Positions 6,288-14,416 of a stretch of 64,000 nucleotides of DNA are shown piece by piece. Numbering within the stretch: the stretch's first letter is position 1; each line of letters opens with the position of its first letter. Origin of the DNA: a virus; the IMG/VR virus record IMGVR_UViG_3300032050_000076, positions 1 to 64,000 of that record. One strand, 5' to 3'. The position numbers and the translations under genes are program-made. The notes under the pieces were generated by a model. That model was not told the origin of the DNA and did not search any database. It saw only the letters and a list, made by a program, of their open reading frames with translations.

Positions 6288-6921
6288 AACAATAAGCGAT
6301 AAAATCCATGGAATTGGAACTGACATCTTTCAAGATCTAGATGTTCTAGAGAAAGATACTCAGGGATGGTCGAGCACAGGAGAGAGTTTCAGCGAAGCAA
6401 TCAAAAAACTCAAACCTAAAACAATCATTGAAGTGGGAACTTGGAAAGGTGCCTCTGCCATAAACATGGCAAAACTTACTTTGGCTGAGGGTGTTCGAGA
6501 TGTTGAACTTGAAGTTATTTGCGTTGACACATTTCTCGGTTCATATGAACACTATTGCACTATGGGAACATTTGATCTTCTAGAAACTAGAAAAAATGGT
6601 CGTCCAAAAATCTATGATCAATTCTTATCAAACATTGTTCATGAGAAACTACAAGATGTGATCACGCCATTTCCAGTCGACTCTGGTAATGGTGCTCTTG
6701 CGTTGAAGCATTGGGGTGTGCAAGCCGATTTGATTTATATTGATGCTGCTCATGACTACGAATATGTAAAGATCGATTTGTTTCGATATTCAGAAGTTTT
6801 GAGAGAGGGTGGATATATGATCATTGACGATTGGCACCACAACCCAATCAAGGTTGCTGCAAAAGAAGTATTTGGTGATAAGGTTGTAGACTTTCATGGG
6901 AAGGCTGCATGGATCAAGTAA
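6280..6921 (+). CDS. Class I SAM methyltransferase (Methyltransf_24-like)
   Basis: 213-residue protein with SAM loop E51-V-G-T-W-K-G, a second acidic strand (CVDTFLG), and the DxAHxY motif D155-A-A-H-D-Y followed by EGGYMIIDDW. This pattern is that of methyltransferases associated with polysaccharide or secondary-metabolite clusters. The start at ATG 6280 overlaps the previous gene by 8 bases; the longer frame from 6184 would overlap it by 104. The acceptor is unknown. Confidence 0.72.
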   Translation: MAKTISDKIHGIGTDIFQDLDVLEKDTQGWSSTGESFSEAIKKLKPKTIIEVGTWKGASAINMAKLTLAEGVRDVELEVICVDTFLGSYEHYCTMGTFDLLETRKNGRPKIYDQFLSNIVHEKLQDVITPFPVDSGNGALALKHWGVQADLIYIDAAHDYEYVKIDLFRYSEVLREGGYMIIDDWHHNPIKVAAKEVFGDKVVDFHGKAAWIK

Positions 6922-7700
6922 AAAAATATGTTGAGAGAGTTGAGTCTGCTCTCAAATGCGCTAATGATAATCAGACAAAGTTGACAGAAAAGCAAATCAG
7001 TGAAGTCAAAGGATTATCTGGAAAAAAGATTCGAATTCTTCTAAATGAACTTGTGAAAGATGATACCAACTATCTAGAGGTTGGCACATTTACAGGCTCT
7101 ACATTTATCAATGCAATGTATGGCAACAAGCCAAAATCTGCATTCGTAGTTGATTCATTCTCGGCAAAAGATAGTTGGGAAATGGATATGAAAGTGGACG
7201 TTGAGTATTCTGGAATCAATGTCAAGAATGGACTATTTCTATATTTTCTAGACAACTGCGAAGATAATGGCATCACAAACTTTACCTGCATACAAGGCGA
7301 CTGTTTCGATCTTCTTCCGCCAGACAAGTTCGACATTCGTGATATCAACACGTATCTGTTCGATGCAGGACATACAAAAGAAGATCACACTCAAGCAATC
7401 ACATACTATGTGAATTCTTTATCAGATGTATTCATTTATATTGTCGATGATTGGAATACAGAAGCGGTCCGCGAAGGAACTCGATTGGGATTTGAATCGG
7501 CATATGTCAAAGTTCATAAAGAATGGGAAATATTCGGCAACACTCAAAAAGTAAATGATGAAATTCACTATGATCCAGATTGGTGGAATGGCTATTATAT
7601 TGCTGTCTGCGAAAAGCCATATGGATTTGTATATCCTGAAGAAGAAATTGATATCAAGCCTTTGTGGATAACAATTTCAGGAACTATTGGAGAAACATAA
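6909..7700 (+). CDS. Second SAM-methyltransferase-like protein
   Basis: 263-residue protein related in layout to its upstream neighbour: E57-V-G-T-F-T-G loop, FVVDSFSAKD, and D152-A-G-H-T-K-E-D. A helical N-terminal extension of about 40 residues precedes the SAM fold. The catalytic motif is not obvious, so enzymatic activity is inferred from fold only. It overlaps the upstream gene by 13 bases, and its stop overlaps the next ATG (TAATG). Confidence 0.62.
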   Translation: MDQVKKYVERVESALKCANDNQTKLTEKQISEVKGLSGKKIRILLNELVKDDTNYLEVGTFTGSTFINAMYGNKPKSAFVVDSFSAKDSWEMDMKVDVEYSGINVKNGLFLYFLDNCEDNGITNFTCIQGDCFDLLPPDKFDIRDINTYLFDAGHTKEDHTQAITYYVNSLSDVFIYIVDDWNTEAVREGTRLGFESAYVKVHKEWEIFGNTQKVNDEIHYDPDWWNGYYIAVCEKPYGFVYPEEEIDIKPLWITISGTIGET

Positions 7701-8392
7701 TGAACCCATGTATCGCATCTATATTCATGAACAATATTGATCAAAAACTTGTTGCTCTACAGAAACAAGTTGTTGAGAAATATAATGTATCAAAGATTCC
7801 ACACTATCATGTATACACAGAGGCACCTCCTGGCTATACAATGGATAAACTTGTTGATATGCTCGAACAAAAAGGGCATGATGCAATTATGTTCTTGGAC
7901 ATTGATTGTTTGCCTCTGGAAAATAATGCACTCAATTACTTTTTCGAAAGAGCATATATGGGGAAGGTGATTGGCTCTGCACAGCGAAGCAATCATATAC
8001 AGAATGATCAACATGTTTTCTGCGCACCACATAACGTAACATTCACTGTTGAAATGTATCGTAAACTTGGCAATCCTTCGTTTATGCCAAACTATCGTGG
8101 TGATGTTGCAGAAGAATTGACTTTTAGAGCCAGAGAGAGTAATATACCTATTGAGATCTTGATGCCGCTGCGTTATGATGCACCGCCAATTCGTATGGAT
8201 TGGGAACCAAAGGATGCACCACCATACTGGGATCTTGCTGATGGTATGCCGAAGTATGGCATCGGCACAACATTTGGTCTTACAAATAGAGATGGTACAA
8301 CAATGGATTTGTTCTGGCATATGTACCAAAGTTTTCATCCAGGACAAAACGAAAGATTTACAAAGAAGTGTGAGGAATTACTCAATGGCTAA
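7700..8392 (+). CDS. Glycosyltransferase-like protein with DxD motif
   Basis: 230-residue protein with IMFLDIDCLPL (D67-I-D69), the metal/nucleotide-sugar motif of GT-A fold glycosyltransferases, and conserved-looking polar blocks (HNVTFTVEMYRKLG, DVAEELTFRA). There is no membrane segment. ATG 7700 is chosen over 7664, because it overlaps the previous stop as TAATG. Together with the neighbouring genes it suggests a phage-encoded glycan decoration pathway. Donor and acceptor are unknown. Confidence 0.6.
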   Translation: MNPCIASIFMNNIDQKLVALQKQVVEKYNVSKIPHYHVYTEAPPGYTMDKLVDMLEQKGHDAIMFLDIDCLPLENNALNYFFERAYMGKVIGSAQRSNHIQNDQHVFCAPHNVTFTVEMYRKLGNPSFMPNYRGDVAEELTFRARESNIPIEILMPLRYDAPPIRMDWEPKDAPPYWDLADGMPKYGIGTTFGLTNRDGTTMDLFWHMYQSFHPGQNERFTKKCEELLNG

Positions 8393-8591
8393 TCGTAGTG
8401 ACTTTTTTAGTGCAAAACTTCCACGCAGCATCAAGCGCATGCTTACAATGGGTCAAGTTTATAACTTTACTGGTGATCAACATGCACGTGGTGATCTTCG
8501 TCGATCAATGATAAATGCTCACGCCAATCATGTTGGCTTCAAGATGAAGCGACATAATACTGAAAATCGTGATGCAGGTGATAGTGAATAA
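8385..8591 (+). CDS. Hypothetical basic protein (68 aa)
   Basis: 68-residue basic protein (many K, R and H), starting MANRSDFFSAKLP and overlapping the preceding gene by 8 bases. The longer frame from 8175 is a shadow of that gene. No family recognised. The composition would allow nucleic-acid binding. Confidence 0.6.
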   Translation: MANRSDFFSAKLPRSIKRMLTMGQVYNFTGDQHARGDLRRSMINAHANHVGFKMKRHNTENRDAGDSE

Positions 8592-8845
8592 TGCACTCTC
8601 TCAGAGAACTAAATGACTTTATGGTCTCTAAAGAAATAGAGATCAAAGAGTTTGGTGGTTGGTATATCAAAGTTGGCAAAGATACTTGGACAATGGCACA
8701 TGATGTTTTTTATCGAAACGGATTGCCGCAAAGTCTGAGAGAAAAAGATTTATTTGATAATTACAAAAGGAAGAAACAAAATGTCGAACATCAAAGCACT
8801 GAAACTCGTAAGTGGCGAGGAATTAGTAGTAGAAATTACAAATGA
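8591..8845 (+). CDS. Hypothetical protein (84 aa) overlapping next gene
   Basis: 84-residue protein; the first two thirds look like a real alpha/beta domain (IEIKEFGGWYIKVGKDTWTM). The last 22 codons overlap the next gene in another frame (8781-8845) and are basic and low in hydrophobic residues. The start overlaps the previous stop (TAATG). Function unknown. Confidence 0.5.
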   Translation: MHSLRELNDFMVSKEIEIKEFGGWYIKVGKDTWTMAHDVFYRNGLPQSLREKDLFDNYKRKKQNVEHQSTETRKWRGISSRNYK

Positions 8846-9077
8846 AGAAGGGGATCTAATCACCTTCAAGAATCCTGTTGCTTGCGTAATGCAACGTCGA
8901 CAGGATGGTCCTGCTCTTGGATTTATGCCTTGGATGCAAGCCGCTGATGGTCCTTTCACAATCAGTCGTGACAAGATTATTACTGCTGGTGATGTTGCCG
9001 AGGAAGTGAAAAACGGGTATAATCAGATCTTCGGTGCAGGAATTGTCGTTCCTCCCAAGGATTTGATTTTGGGGTAA
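8781..9077 (+). CDS. Sm-like-fold candidate protein (98 aa)
   Basis: 98-residue protein with pattern LKLVSGEELVVEITNEEGDLITFKNPV, which resembles the strands of Sm/Hfq-like domains found as small proteins next to polymerase genes in T4-like phages. The rest holds GFMPWMQ and a C-terminal VVPP. ATG 8781 has a good ribosome binding site (AAAAGGAAG). The TTG at 8754 is inside the upstream gene. It ends one base before the polymerase ATG and contains promoter P6. RNA binding is only an inference. Confidence 0.55.
   Translation: MSNIKALKLVSGEELVVEITNEEGDLITFKNPVACVMQRRQDGPALGFMPWMQAADGPFTISRDKIITAGDVAEEVKNGYNQIFGAGIVVPPKDLILG
8995..9023 (+). promoter_or_regulatory. sigma70-type promoter P6 (TTGCCG-N17-TATAAT) for DNA polymerase
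   Basis: -35 TTGCCG at 8995-9000, -10 TATAAT at 9018-9023, inside the preceding gene and about 50 bases before the polymerase ATG. Confidence 0.55.
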
Positions 9078-9078
9078 T

Positions 9079-11622
9079 ATGTCCGATTTTTATACTAACA
9101 TCTGCGTCTCTGGAAAGTTTATTCTCTTCAGAGGCGTAGAGAATGATAGAAGGGTCAGACGGAAGGTTGAATTCCGTCCGACCTTTTTTCTTTCCAGCCA
9201 AGAAAAGTCTGAGTATACAACTCTTGCTGGTGAGTATGTGAAACCAATTCAGCCAGGAACAATTCCTGAGTGTCGTGAATTCTTAGAGAGGTACGAAAGT
9301 GTCGACAATTTTCCTGTTTTTGGGAATAATCGCTATGAGTATGCTTATATTGCTGATGAGTATCCTGACGATATTCTTTGGGATGTCAGTAAAATACTTA
9401 TTGCCTATCTTGATATCGAAGTTGGATCCGAAAACGGATTTCCAGAACCAAGAGATGCAAACGAATCAATCACAGCAATCTCTATCAAAGTCAAGGGTAA
9501 TTATTTTGTGTTTGGTTGCGGCGATTATAACAAGCATCGTGACGACGTGCACTATGCAAAGTGTCGCGATGAGTCCGACCTTATACGAAGATTCCTCGAC
9601 TTATGGACAAGATGGCATCCAGATGTAGTCACTGGTTGGAACGTCGAGCAATTCGATATTCCATATCTTACGAATCGTATCACCAAACTCTTTGGTGAAG
9701 ATGAAGCCAAGAAACTTTCTCCTTGGAATCGTATCAGCAAACGCGATACTGTGATGATGAATCGTCCTGTGCAGTTCTATGATATTTCTGGAATTGCAAT
9801 TCTTGATTACATTCAACTCTATCGCAAGTTTACTTATTCACAGCAAGAGTCGTACAGACTAGACAATATTGCTCACGTTGAGTTGGGTGAAAAGAAATTA
9901 GATTACTCTGAATTCGAAACGCTGCACCAACTCTACAAGCACGACTATCAAAAATTCATTGAGTATAACATCAAGGATGTCGAGTTGGTCGAGAAACTCG
10001 AAGACAAGATGAAGTTGATTGAGTTGGCGTTGACTCTTGCTTATGACAACAAAGTAAACTACGATGATGTGTTCACGCAGGTTCGTATGTGGGACGCGAT
10101 TGTCTACAATTACTTGTTGAAGAAAAAGATTGTCATCCCTCAAATGAAGAAGGGATCAAAGAGTTCGCAGTATGAAGGTGCTTATGTTAAGGATCCAATC
10201 CTTGGCATGCACGAATGGGTTGCGTCATTTGACTTGAACAGTCTGTATCCGCACTTGATCATGCAGTATAACATTTCGATGGAGACTTTGATTGAACCAA
10301 CGAAGTATACTGATAACATGCGTGGCTTTATTCAGAACTGTAATGCTAACGTTGAAAATCTACTCAATCAAGAAGTTGACACTGCAATTCTAAAAGATCT
10401 TGGTGTAACTGTAACACCAAATGGTCAGCTGTTTCATGTGAACAAGGGTCAAGGTGTTCTGCCTGAGATTATGGATAGCATGTACAAAGACCGCACACGC
10501 TATAAGAAGTTGGCAATTGAAGCCAAGAAGAAAATCGAAACTGTTCTTGAAGATAAGAATCAAGTGCAGTATCTCGAGAAACAAGTCGCGCGATATAATA
10601 ATCTTCAGTTGGCAAAGAAAGTTACTCTGAACTCTGCTTACGGTGCACTTGGCAATCAATACTTCCGCTTCTTTGATATTCGTATCGCCGAGGGCATTAC
10701 TACAGCAGGTCAGTTGTCTATTCGTTGGATTGAAAAGAAGATCAACGAGTATATGAACAAACTTCTCAAGACTCAAGATGAAGATTATGTGATTGCTTCG
10801 GATACCGATTCGATCTATCTGAATATGGGTCCATTGGTCAAGAAGTTGTATCCGAATGTTGATGACACTAAAAAAGTTATCAAGTTTATGGATAAGGTTT
10901 GCGATGATAAGATTCAACCGTTCATTGATGCATCGTATGAAGAACTGAAAGAATATGTCAATGCGTATCAGCAGCGCATGGAAATGAAGCGTGAGTCTCT
11001 TGCAGACAAAGCAATCTGGACTGCGAAGAAACGATATATTCTCAACGTGTATAACAGCGAAGGTGTGGCGTATGCCAAACCTAAACTCAAGATCATGGGT
11101 CTTGAGGCTGTCAAATCTTCTACACCGTCTGCTTGTCGCACGAAGATTAAAGAAGCAATCAATATTATCATGACCCAAACTCAAGATGATTTGCATAAGT
11201 TCATTGATAAGTTTCGTGTAGAGTTCAGAAAATTGCCTGTTGAAGATATCTCATTCCCAAGATCGGTAAATGGTCTTGGTGAGTATGGTGATTCTGCAAG
11301 TATCTTCAAGAAGGGTACACCAATTCATGTCAAGGGTGCTCTCGTTTACAATCACTTCTTGCGTGAACTGAATCTCACAAAACGATACCAGCAAATTCAA
11401 GAGGGTGAGAAGATCAAGTTTGTTTATCTCAAGCAACCAAATATCTTCAACAACAACACTCTTGCATTTTTGTCTGGTTTACCAAAGCAACTGGGTGCTG
11501 AGCAATATATTGATTATGACTTACAATTTGATAAGTCATTTCTTGAGCCTCTTGATATCATTTTATCTGCTATTGATTGGCAAAGTGAAAAGGTTGATTC
11601 ACTAGATTGCTTTTTTGAATAA
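9079..11622 (+). CDS. 43: Family B DNA polymerase (T4 gp43-like)
   Basis: 847-residue replicative DNA polymerase with 3'-5' exonuclease. Exonuclease motifs: D112-I-E114, GWNVEQFD193, and Y296-x3-D300. Polymerase motifs: A, D385-LNSLYP; B, KKVTLN518-SAYG; C, D575-T-D577-S. All catalytic aspartates are present, and the length is close to T4 gp43. It copies the phage genome together with clamp, clamp loader and helicase (gp41 is encoded downstream). A terminator-like hairpin lies in its 5' coding part (9153-9189), and promoter P6 lies just upstream. Confidence 0.97.
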   Translation: MSDFYTNICVSGKFILFRGVENDRRVRRKVEFRPTFFLSSQEKSEYTTLAGEYVKPIQPGTIPECREFLERYESVDNFPVFGNNRYEYAYIADEYPDDILWDVSKILIAYLDIEVGSENGFPEPRDANESITAISIKVKGNYFVFGCGDYNKHRDDVHYAKCRDESDLIRRFLDLWTRWHPDVVTGWNVEQFDIPYLTNRITKLFGEDEAKKLSPWNRISKRDTVMMNRPVQFYDISGIAILDYIQLYRKFTYSQQESYRLDNIAHVELGEKKLDYSEFETLHQLYKHDYQKFIEYNIKDVELVEKLEDKMKLIELALTLAYDNKVNYDDVFTQVRMWDAIVYNYLLKKKIVIPQMKKGSKSSQYEGAYVKDPILGMHEWVASFDLNSLYPHLIMQYNISMETLIEPTKYTDNMRGFIQNCNANVENLLNQEVDTAILKDLGVTVTPNGQLFHVNKGQGVLPEIMDSMYKDRTRYKKLAIEAKKKIETVLEDKNQVQYLEKQVARYNNLQLAKKVTLNSAYGALGNQYFRFFDIRIAEGITTAGQLSIRWIEKKINEYMNKLLKTQDEDYVIASDTDSIYLNMGPLVKKLYPNVDDTKKVIKFMDKVCDDKIQPFIDASYEELKEYVNAYQQRMEMKRESLADKAIWTAKKRYILNVYNSEGVAYAKPKLKIMGLEAVKSSTPSACRTKIKEAINIIMTQTQDDLHKFIDKFRVEFRKLPVEDISFPRSVNGLGEYGDSASIFKKGTPIHVKGALVYNHFLRELNLTKRYQQIQEGEKIKFVYLKQPNIFNNNTLAFLSGLPKQLGAEQYIDYDLQFDKSFLEPLDIILSAIDWQSEKVDSLDCFFE
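9153..9189 (+). terminator. Attenuator-like hairpin in the 5' part of gene 43
   Basis: 12-position stem (9153-9164 with 9172-9183) with one A/C mismatch, 7-base loop, followed directly by six T (9184-9189). It looks like a full intrinsic terminator about 75 bases inside the coding sequence and about 125-160 bases after the P6 start point. Confidence 0.55.
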
Positions 11623-11635
11623 AATGTTTTATAAT
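11607..11635 (+). promoter_or_regulatory. sigma70-type promoter P7 (TTGCTT-N17-TATAAT) for uvsX
   Basis: -35 TTGCTT at 11607-11612 (end of gene 43), -10 TATAAT at 11630-11635 followed by AG. The leader before uvsX contains a ribosome binding site (CGGAGAAA). Confidence 0.65.
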
Positions 11636-11663
11636 AGATTAGTCCCCAAACGGAGAAATACAC

Positions 11664-12722
11664 ATGAGTTTGCTTGAAAAACTAAAGAAGAATACGACAA
11701 TCAAAGACACTGCGATTCTTGCCAAGTCTAAGTTCTTTGCTGCAAAGGATATGATTCAGACCAGCATTCCTGTAGTGAATGTTGCGTTCTCTGGTGATCT
11801 TGATGGAGGCTTCACTCCTGGTCTCACGATGTGGGCTGGTCCGAGTAAGCACTTCAAGACTGCATTCAGTCTCTTGATGGCAAAGGCATATCAAGACAAG
11901 TATCCTGACTCAGTTGTTCTGTTCTACGACTCTGAGTTCGGCACTCCACAAAACTATTTCACTTCGTTTGGTATTGATACCGATCGCGTTGTTCATACTC
12001 CGATTACGGACGTTGAGCAGTTGAAGTTTGATATTATGCAGCAGTTGAGTAACATCGAGCGCGGCGAGCGCGTGATGATTGTTATCGACTCTATCGGTAA
12101 CTTGGCTTCGAAGAAAGAAGTTGAGGATGCGATGGATGGCAAGTCAGTCGCTGACATGAGTCGTGCAAAGCAAATTAAATCCCTGTTCCGTATGGTGACA
12201 CCACACCTTACACTAAAGGACATTCCTATGGTCGTAGTAAATCACACCTACAAGGAAATAGGTTTGTATCCCAAGGATATTGTTGGTGGCGGAACAGGTT
12301 CTTATTACTCGGCTGATAACATTTACATCCTTGGTCGTCAGCAAGAAAAAGAAGGCACTGATCTAATTGGTTATAACTTTATTATCAATGTAGAAAAATC
12401 TCGTTATGTTCGTGAGAAAGCCAAGATTCCAGTCACTGTTCGTTTCGATGGTGGCATTTCTAAGTACAGTGGTCTTCTTGACATGGCACTTGAGTCTGGT
12501 CATGTTACGAAGCCAAATGTAGGTTGGTATGCCAAAGTGAATACTGCAACTGGTGAAGTTGATAGTAAGAAGTGGCGTTTGGCTGATACTGAGTGCGCAG
12601 AGTTCTGGGATCCTATTCTTGCTGATGAAAAATTCAAAGAGTGGGTCTGTAGTAACTACCAGTTCAGTGCAGCAGTGGCTGGCAATTTGATTGATGAGGT
12701 TGTAGACGATGGTCATGAATAA
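11664..12722 (+). CDS. uvsX: UvsX-like RecA-type recombinase
   Basis: 352-residue ATP-dependent strand-exchange protein for recombination-driven replication and repair. The T4-type Walker A is G59-P-S-K-H-F-K65-T (not the bacterial GPESSGKT), Walker B is MIVID142-S, and the DNA-binding loop region follows (ASKKEVEDAMDGKSVADMSRAKQ). Length fits UvsX (about 390 in T4). It sits between polymerase and helicase genes, as the recombination genes do in T4-like phages. It has its own promoter P7. Confidence 0.93.
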   Translation: MSLLEKLKKNTTIKDTAILAKSKFFAAKDMIQTSIPVVNVAFSGDLDGGFTPGLTMWAGPSKHFKTAFSLLMAKAYQDKYPDSVVLFYDSEFGTPQNYFTSFGIDTDRVVHTPITDVEQLKFDIMQQLSNIERGERVMIVIDSIGNLASKKEVEDAMDGKSVADMSRAKQIKSLFRMVTPHLTLKDIPMVVVNHTYKEIGLYPKDIVGGGTGSYYSADNIYILGRQQEKEGTDLIGYNFIINVEKSRYVREKAKIPVTVRFDGGISKYSGLLDMALESGHVTKPNVGWYAKVNTATGEVDSKKWRLADTECAEFWDPILADEKFKEWVCSNYQFSAAVAGNLIDEVVDDGHE

Positions 12723-13188
12723 AATTCAAGATCTTATTGCCAAATGTGAGTTTTGGTATGCTCGAAAGTTCATCACACTCGAAAAACATTATACGTTCTT
12801 TTTAGATTTAAATGGTCCACCTGGATCATTTGCGGTTAAATTATTAGGAAAGTATGATGGTGTAATTGTTGAGTACACTAATGTTACAGTTGGTGAAAAT
12901 GGATTGTTGACTTTTGATTTTGATATTATATCGAATGTTAATAATTGTGATGTGAAGTCAAGAAGTTTTATTCGCTTTACTCAAAACGTAATGCGTAGTA
13001 TGATTTATAATGCTATAAAAAATCTAGAGAAGGATTTTAATGAAAACGGAAAACTTGATCTTGTCGAATCTGATTCGGAACGAGACTTATATGAGGAAGT
13101 CTCTGCCATTTCTGAAGAAGGAGTATCTGACCGAAAGCCACGAAAGAAAACTATTCGAGCAAATAAAGGAGTTCATCCTAAAGTATAA
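12715..13188 (+). CDS. Hypothetical protein overlapping gene 41 (157 aa)
   Basis: 157-residue protein between uvsX and 41, the place of gene 40 in T4, but I see no gp40 signature. The N-terminal 110 residues look like a beta-rich domain (YTFFLDLNGPPGSFAVKLLG). The C-terminal 50 are acidic then basic (DRKPRKKTIR) and are encoded in the same DNA as the start of the helicase gene, in another frame (149-base overlap). ATG 12715 is used; ATG 12709 is also possible. Both overlap the uvsX stop. Confidence 0.6.
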   Translation: MNKIQDLIAKCEFWYARKFITLEKHYTFFLDLNGPPGSFAVKLLGKYDGVIVEYTNVTVGENGLLTFDFDIISNVNNCDVKSRSFIRFTQNVMRSMIYNAIKNLEKDFNENGKLDLVESDSERDLYEEVSAISEEGVSDRKPRKKTIRANKGVHPKV

Positions 13189-14416
13189 CAGTCTTCCACC
13201 GATTGCGGCTCTTGAAATTTCTCTCAAAGAGTCTACGAAACTCACTGAAGTTGAGTTAAATAAGTCTCTTGACCTACTCAAGGAAGTATCAAGTGACAAG
13301 TCAGAACAAAAACTCGAATGGCTTCTTGACACTACAGAAAAGTTTTGCCAAGAAAAGGCAATCTATAATGCTATCATGGATAGTATTCAGATCCTTGATG
13401 GCAAAGATGAAGCGAGGGGCAAAGGAAGCATTCCTGCTCTTTTGTCTGATGCTTTGGGGGTTAGTTTCGATCCTTCTATTGGTCACGACTTTTTGGATAA
13501 TTACGCTGATCGGTATGATTTCTATCATCGTATCGAGAAACGAATCCCCTTCGATCTTGAATACTTCAACAAAATTACTAAAGGAGGACTGCCGCAAAAG
13601 ACCCTTAATATTGCTCTCGCAGGTACTGGCGTCGGCAAGTCTCTTTTTATGTGCCATGTGGCTGCTAGTTGCTTGGTTCAGAACTACAACGTTCTATACA
13701 TTACTCTAGAAATGGCTGAAGAGAAGATCGCCGAGAGAATCGATGCGAATCTTCTGAATGTCTCTCTTGACGATCTCATGAACATGCCGAAAGATATGTA
13801 TGAGAAGCGCATGGGTAAACTCAAGGAGAAGGTAAAGGGTAAGTTGATCATCAAAGAGTATCCAACTGCATCGGCGAATCCTGCTCACTTCCGCGCATTG
13901 ATCAATGATCTTGCGTTGAAGAAAAACTTTCGTCCAGATATTATTTTCATCGACTATCTAAATATCTGTGCGTCGGCGAGAATCAAAGCAGGTGCGAATG
14001 TTAACTCCTACACCTATATCAAAGCGATTGCGGAAGAACTTCGTGGTCTTGCAGTGGAGAATAATGTTCCGATTGTTTCGGCAACTCAGACGACTCGATC
14101 TGGCTTTAGCAACTCGGATCCTGGGCTAGAAGATACTTCAGAATCGTTTGGTTTGCCAGCCACTGCTGACTTTATGTTTGCACTGGTAAGCACTGAAGAA
14201 CTGCAACAGTTAAATCAGATCCTTGTGAAGCAGTTGAAGAATCGTTATAATGATCCGAATCTTCATAAGAGATTCACAGTTGGTATTGATCGAGCCAAGA
14301 TGAAGTTGTATGATCTTGAGCAGAAAGCCCAAGATGCTGTGATGCAAGAAGCAGAATCAAAGCCAGTCTTTGATCGTGGTCGTAGTACAGACAAGTTCAA
14401 GAATCTGAAGGTGTAA
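13040..14416 (+). CDS. 41: Replicative DNA helicase (T4 gp41-like, DnaB family)
   Basis: 458-residue hexameric 5'-3' replicative helicase. The N-terminal domain (residues 1-100, ILSNLIRNETYMRKSLPFLKKEY) has the pattern of gp41/DnaB. The RecA-like motor has Walker A G195-TGVGK200-S, Walker B IIFID305-YLN, and the SATQTTR sensor region. Start ATG 13040 is supported by the N-terminal family pattern, although it lies 149 bases inside the upstream gene. Promoter P8 is in its 3' part, and its stop overlaps the next ATG (TAATG). Confidence 0.92.
   Translation: MKTENLILSNLIRNETYMRKSLPFLKKEYLTESHERKLFEQIKEFILKYNSLPPIAALEISLKESTKLTEVELNKSLDLLKEVSSDKSEQKLEWLLDTTEKFCQEKAIYNAIMDSIQILDGKDEARGKGSIPALLSDALGVSFDPSIGHDFLDNYADRYDFYHRIEKRIPFDLEYFNKITKGGLPQKTLNIALAGTGVGKSLFMCHVAASCLVQNYNVLYITLEMAEEKIAERIDANLLNVSLDDLMNMPKDMYEKRMGKLKEKVKGKLIIKEYPTASANPAHFRALINDLALKKNFRPDIIFIDYLNICASARIKAGANVNSYTYIKAIAEELRGLAVENNVPIVSATQTTRSGFSNSDPGLEDTSESFGLPATADFMFALVSTEELQQLNQILVKQLKNRYNDPNLHKRFTVGIDRAKMKLYDLEQKAQDAVMQEAESKPVFDRGRSTDKFKNLKV
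14223..14251 (+). promoter_or_regulatory. sigma70-type promoter P8 (TTGTGA-N17-TATAAT), intragenic
   Basis: -35 TTGTGA at 14223-14228, -10 TATAAT at 14246-14251, inside gene 41 and about 165 bases before the next gene. Confidence 0.5.

Noticed and set aside
7664-7699. Longer N-terminus for the DxD glycosyltransferase-like gene
   Set aside because: The extra codons lie inside the upstream gene. ATG 7700 overlaps the previous stop as TAATG, the common coupling in this window.
8175-8384. Long frame upstream of the 68-residue gene at 8385
   Set aside because: It is a shadow of the glycosyltransferase-like gene; the independent part begins at ATG 8385.
10390-11196. 268-codon open frame on the - strand
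   Set aside because: It lies fully inside the DNA polymerase gene, which has all catalytic motifs. The - frame protein has no recognisable pattern and no ribosome binding site or neighbours.
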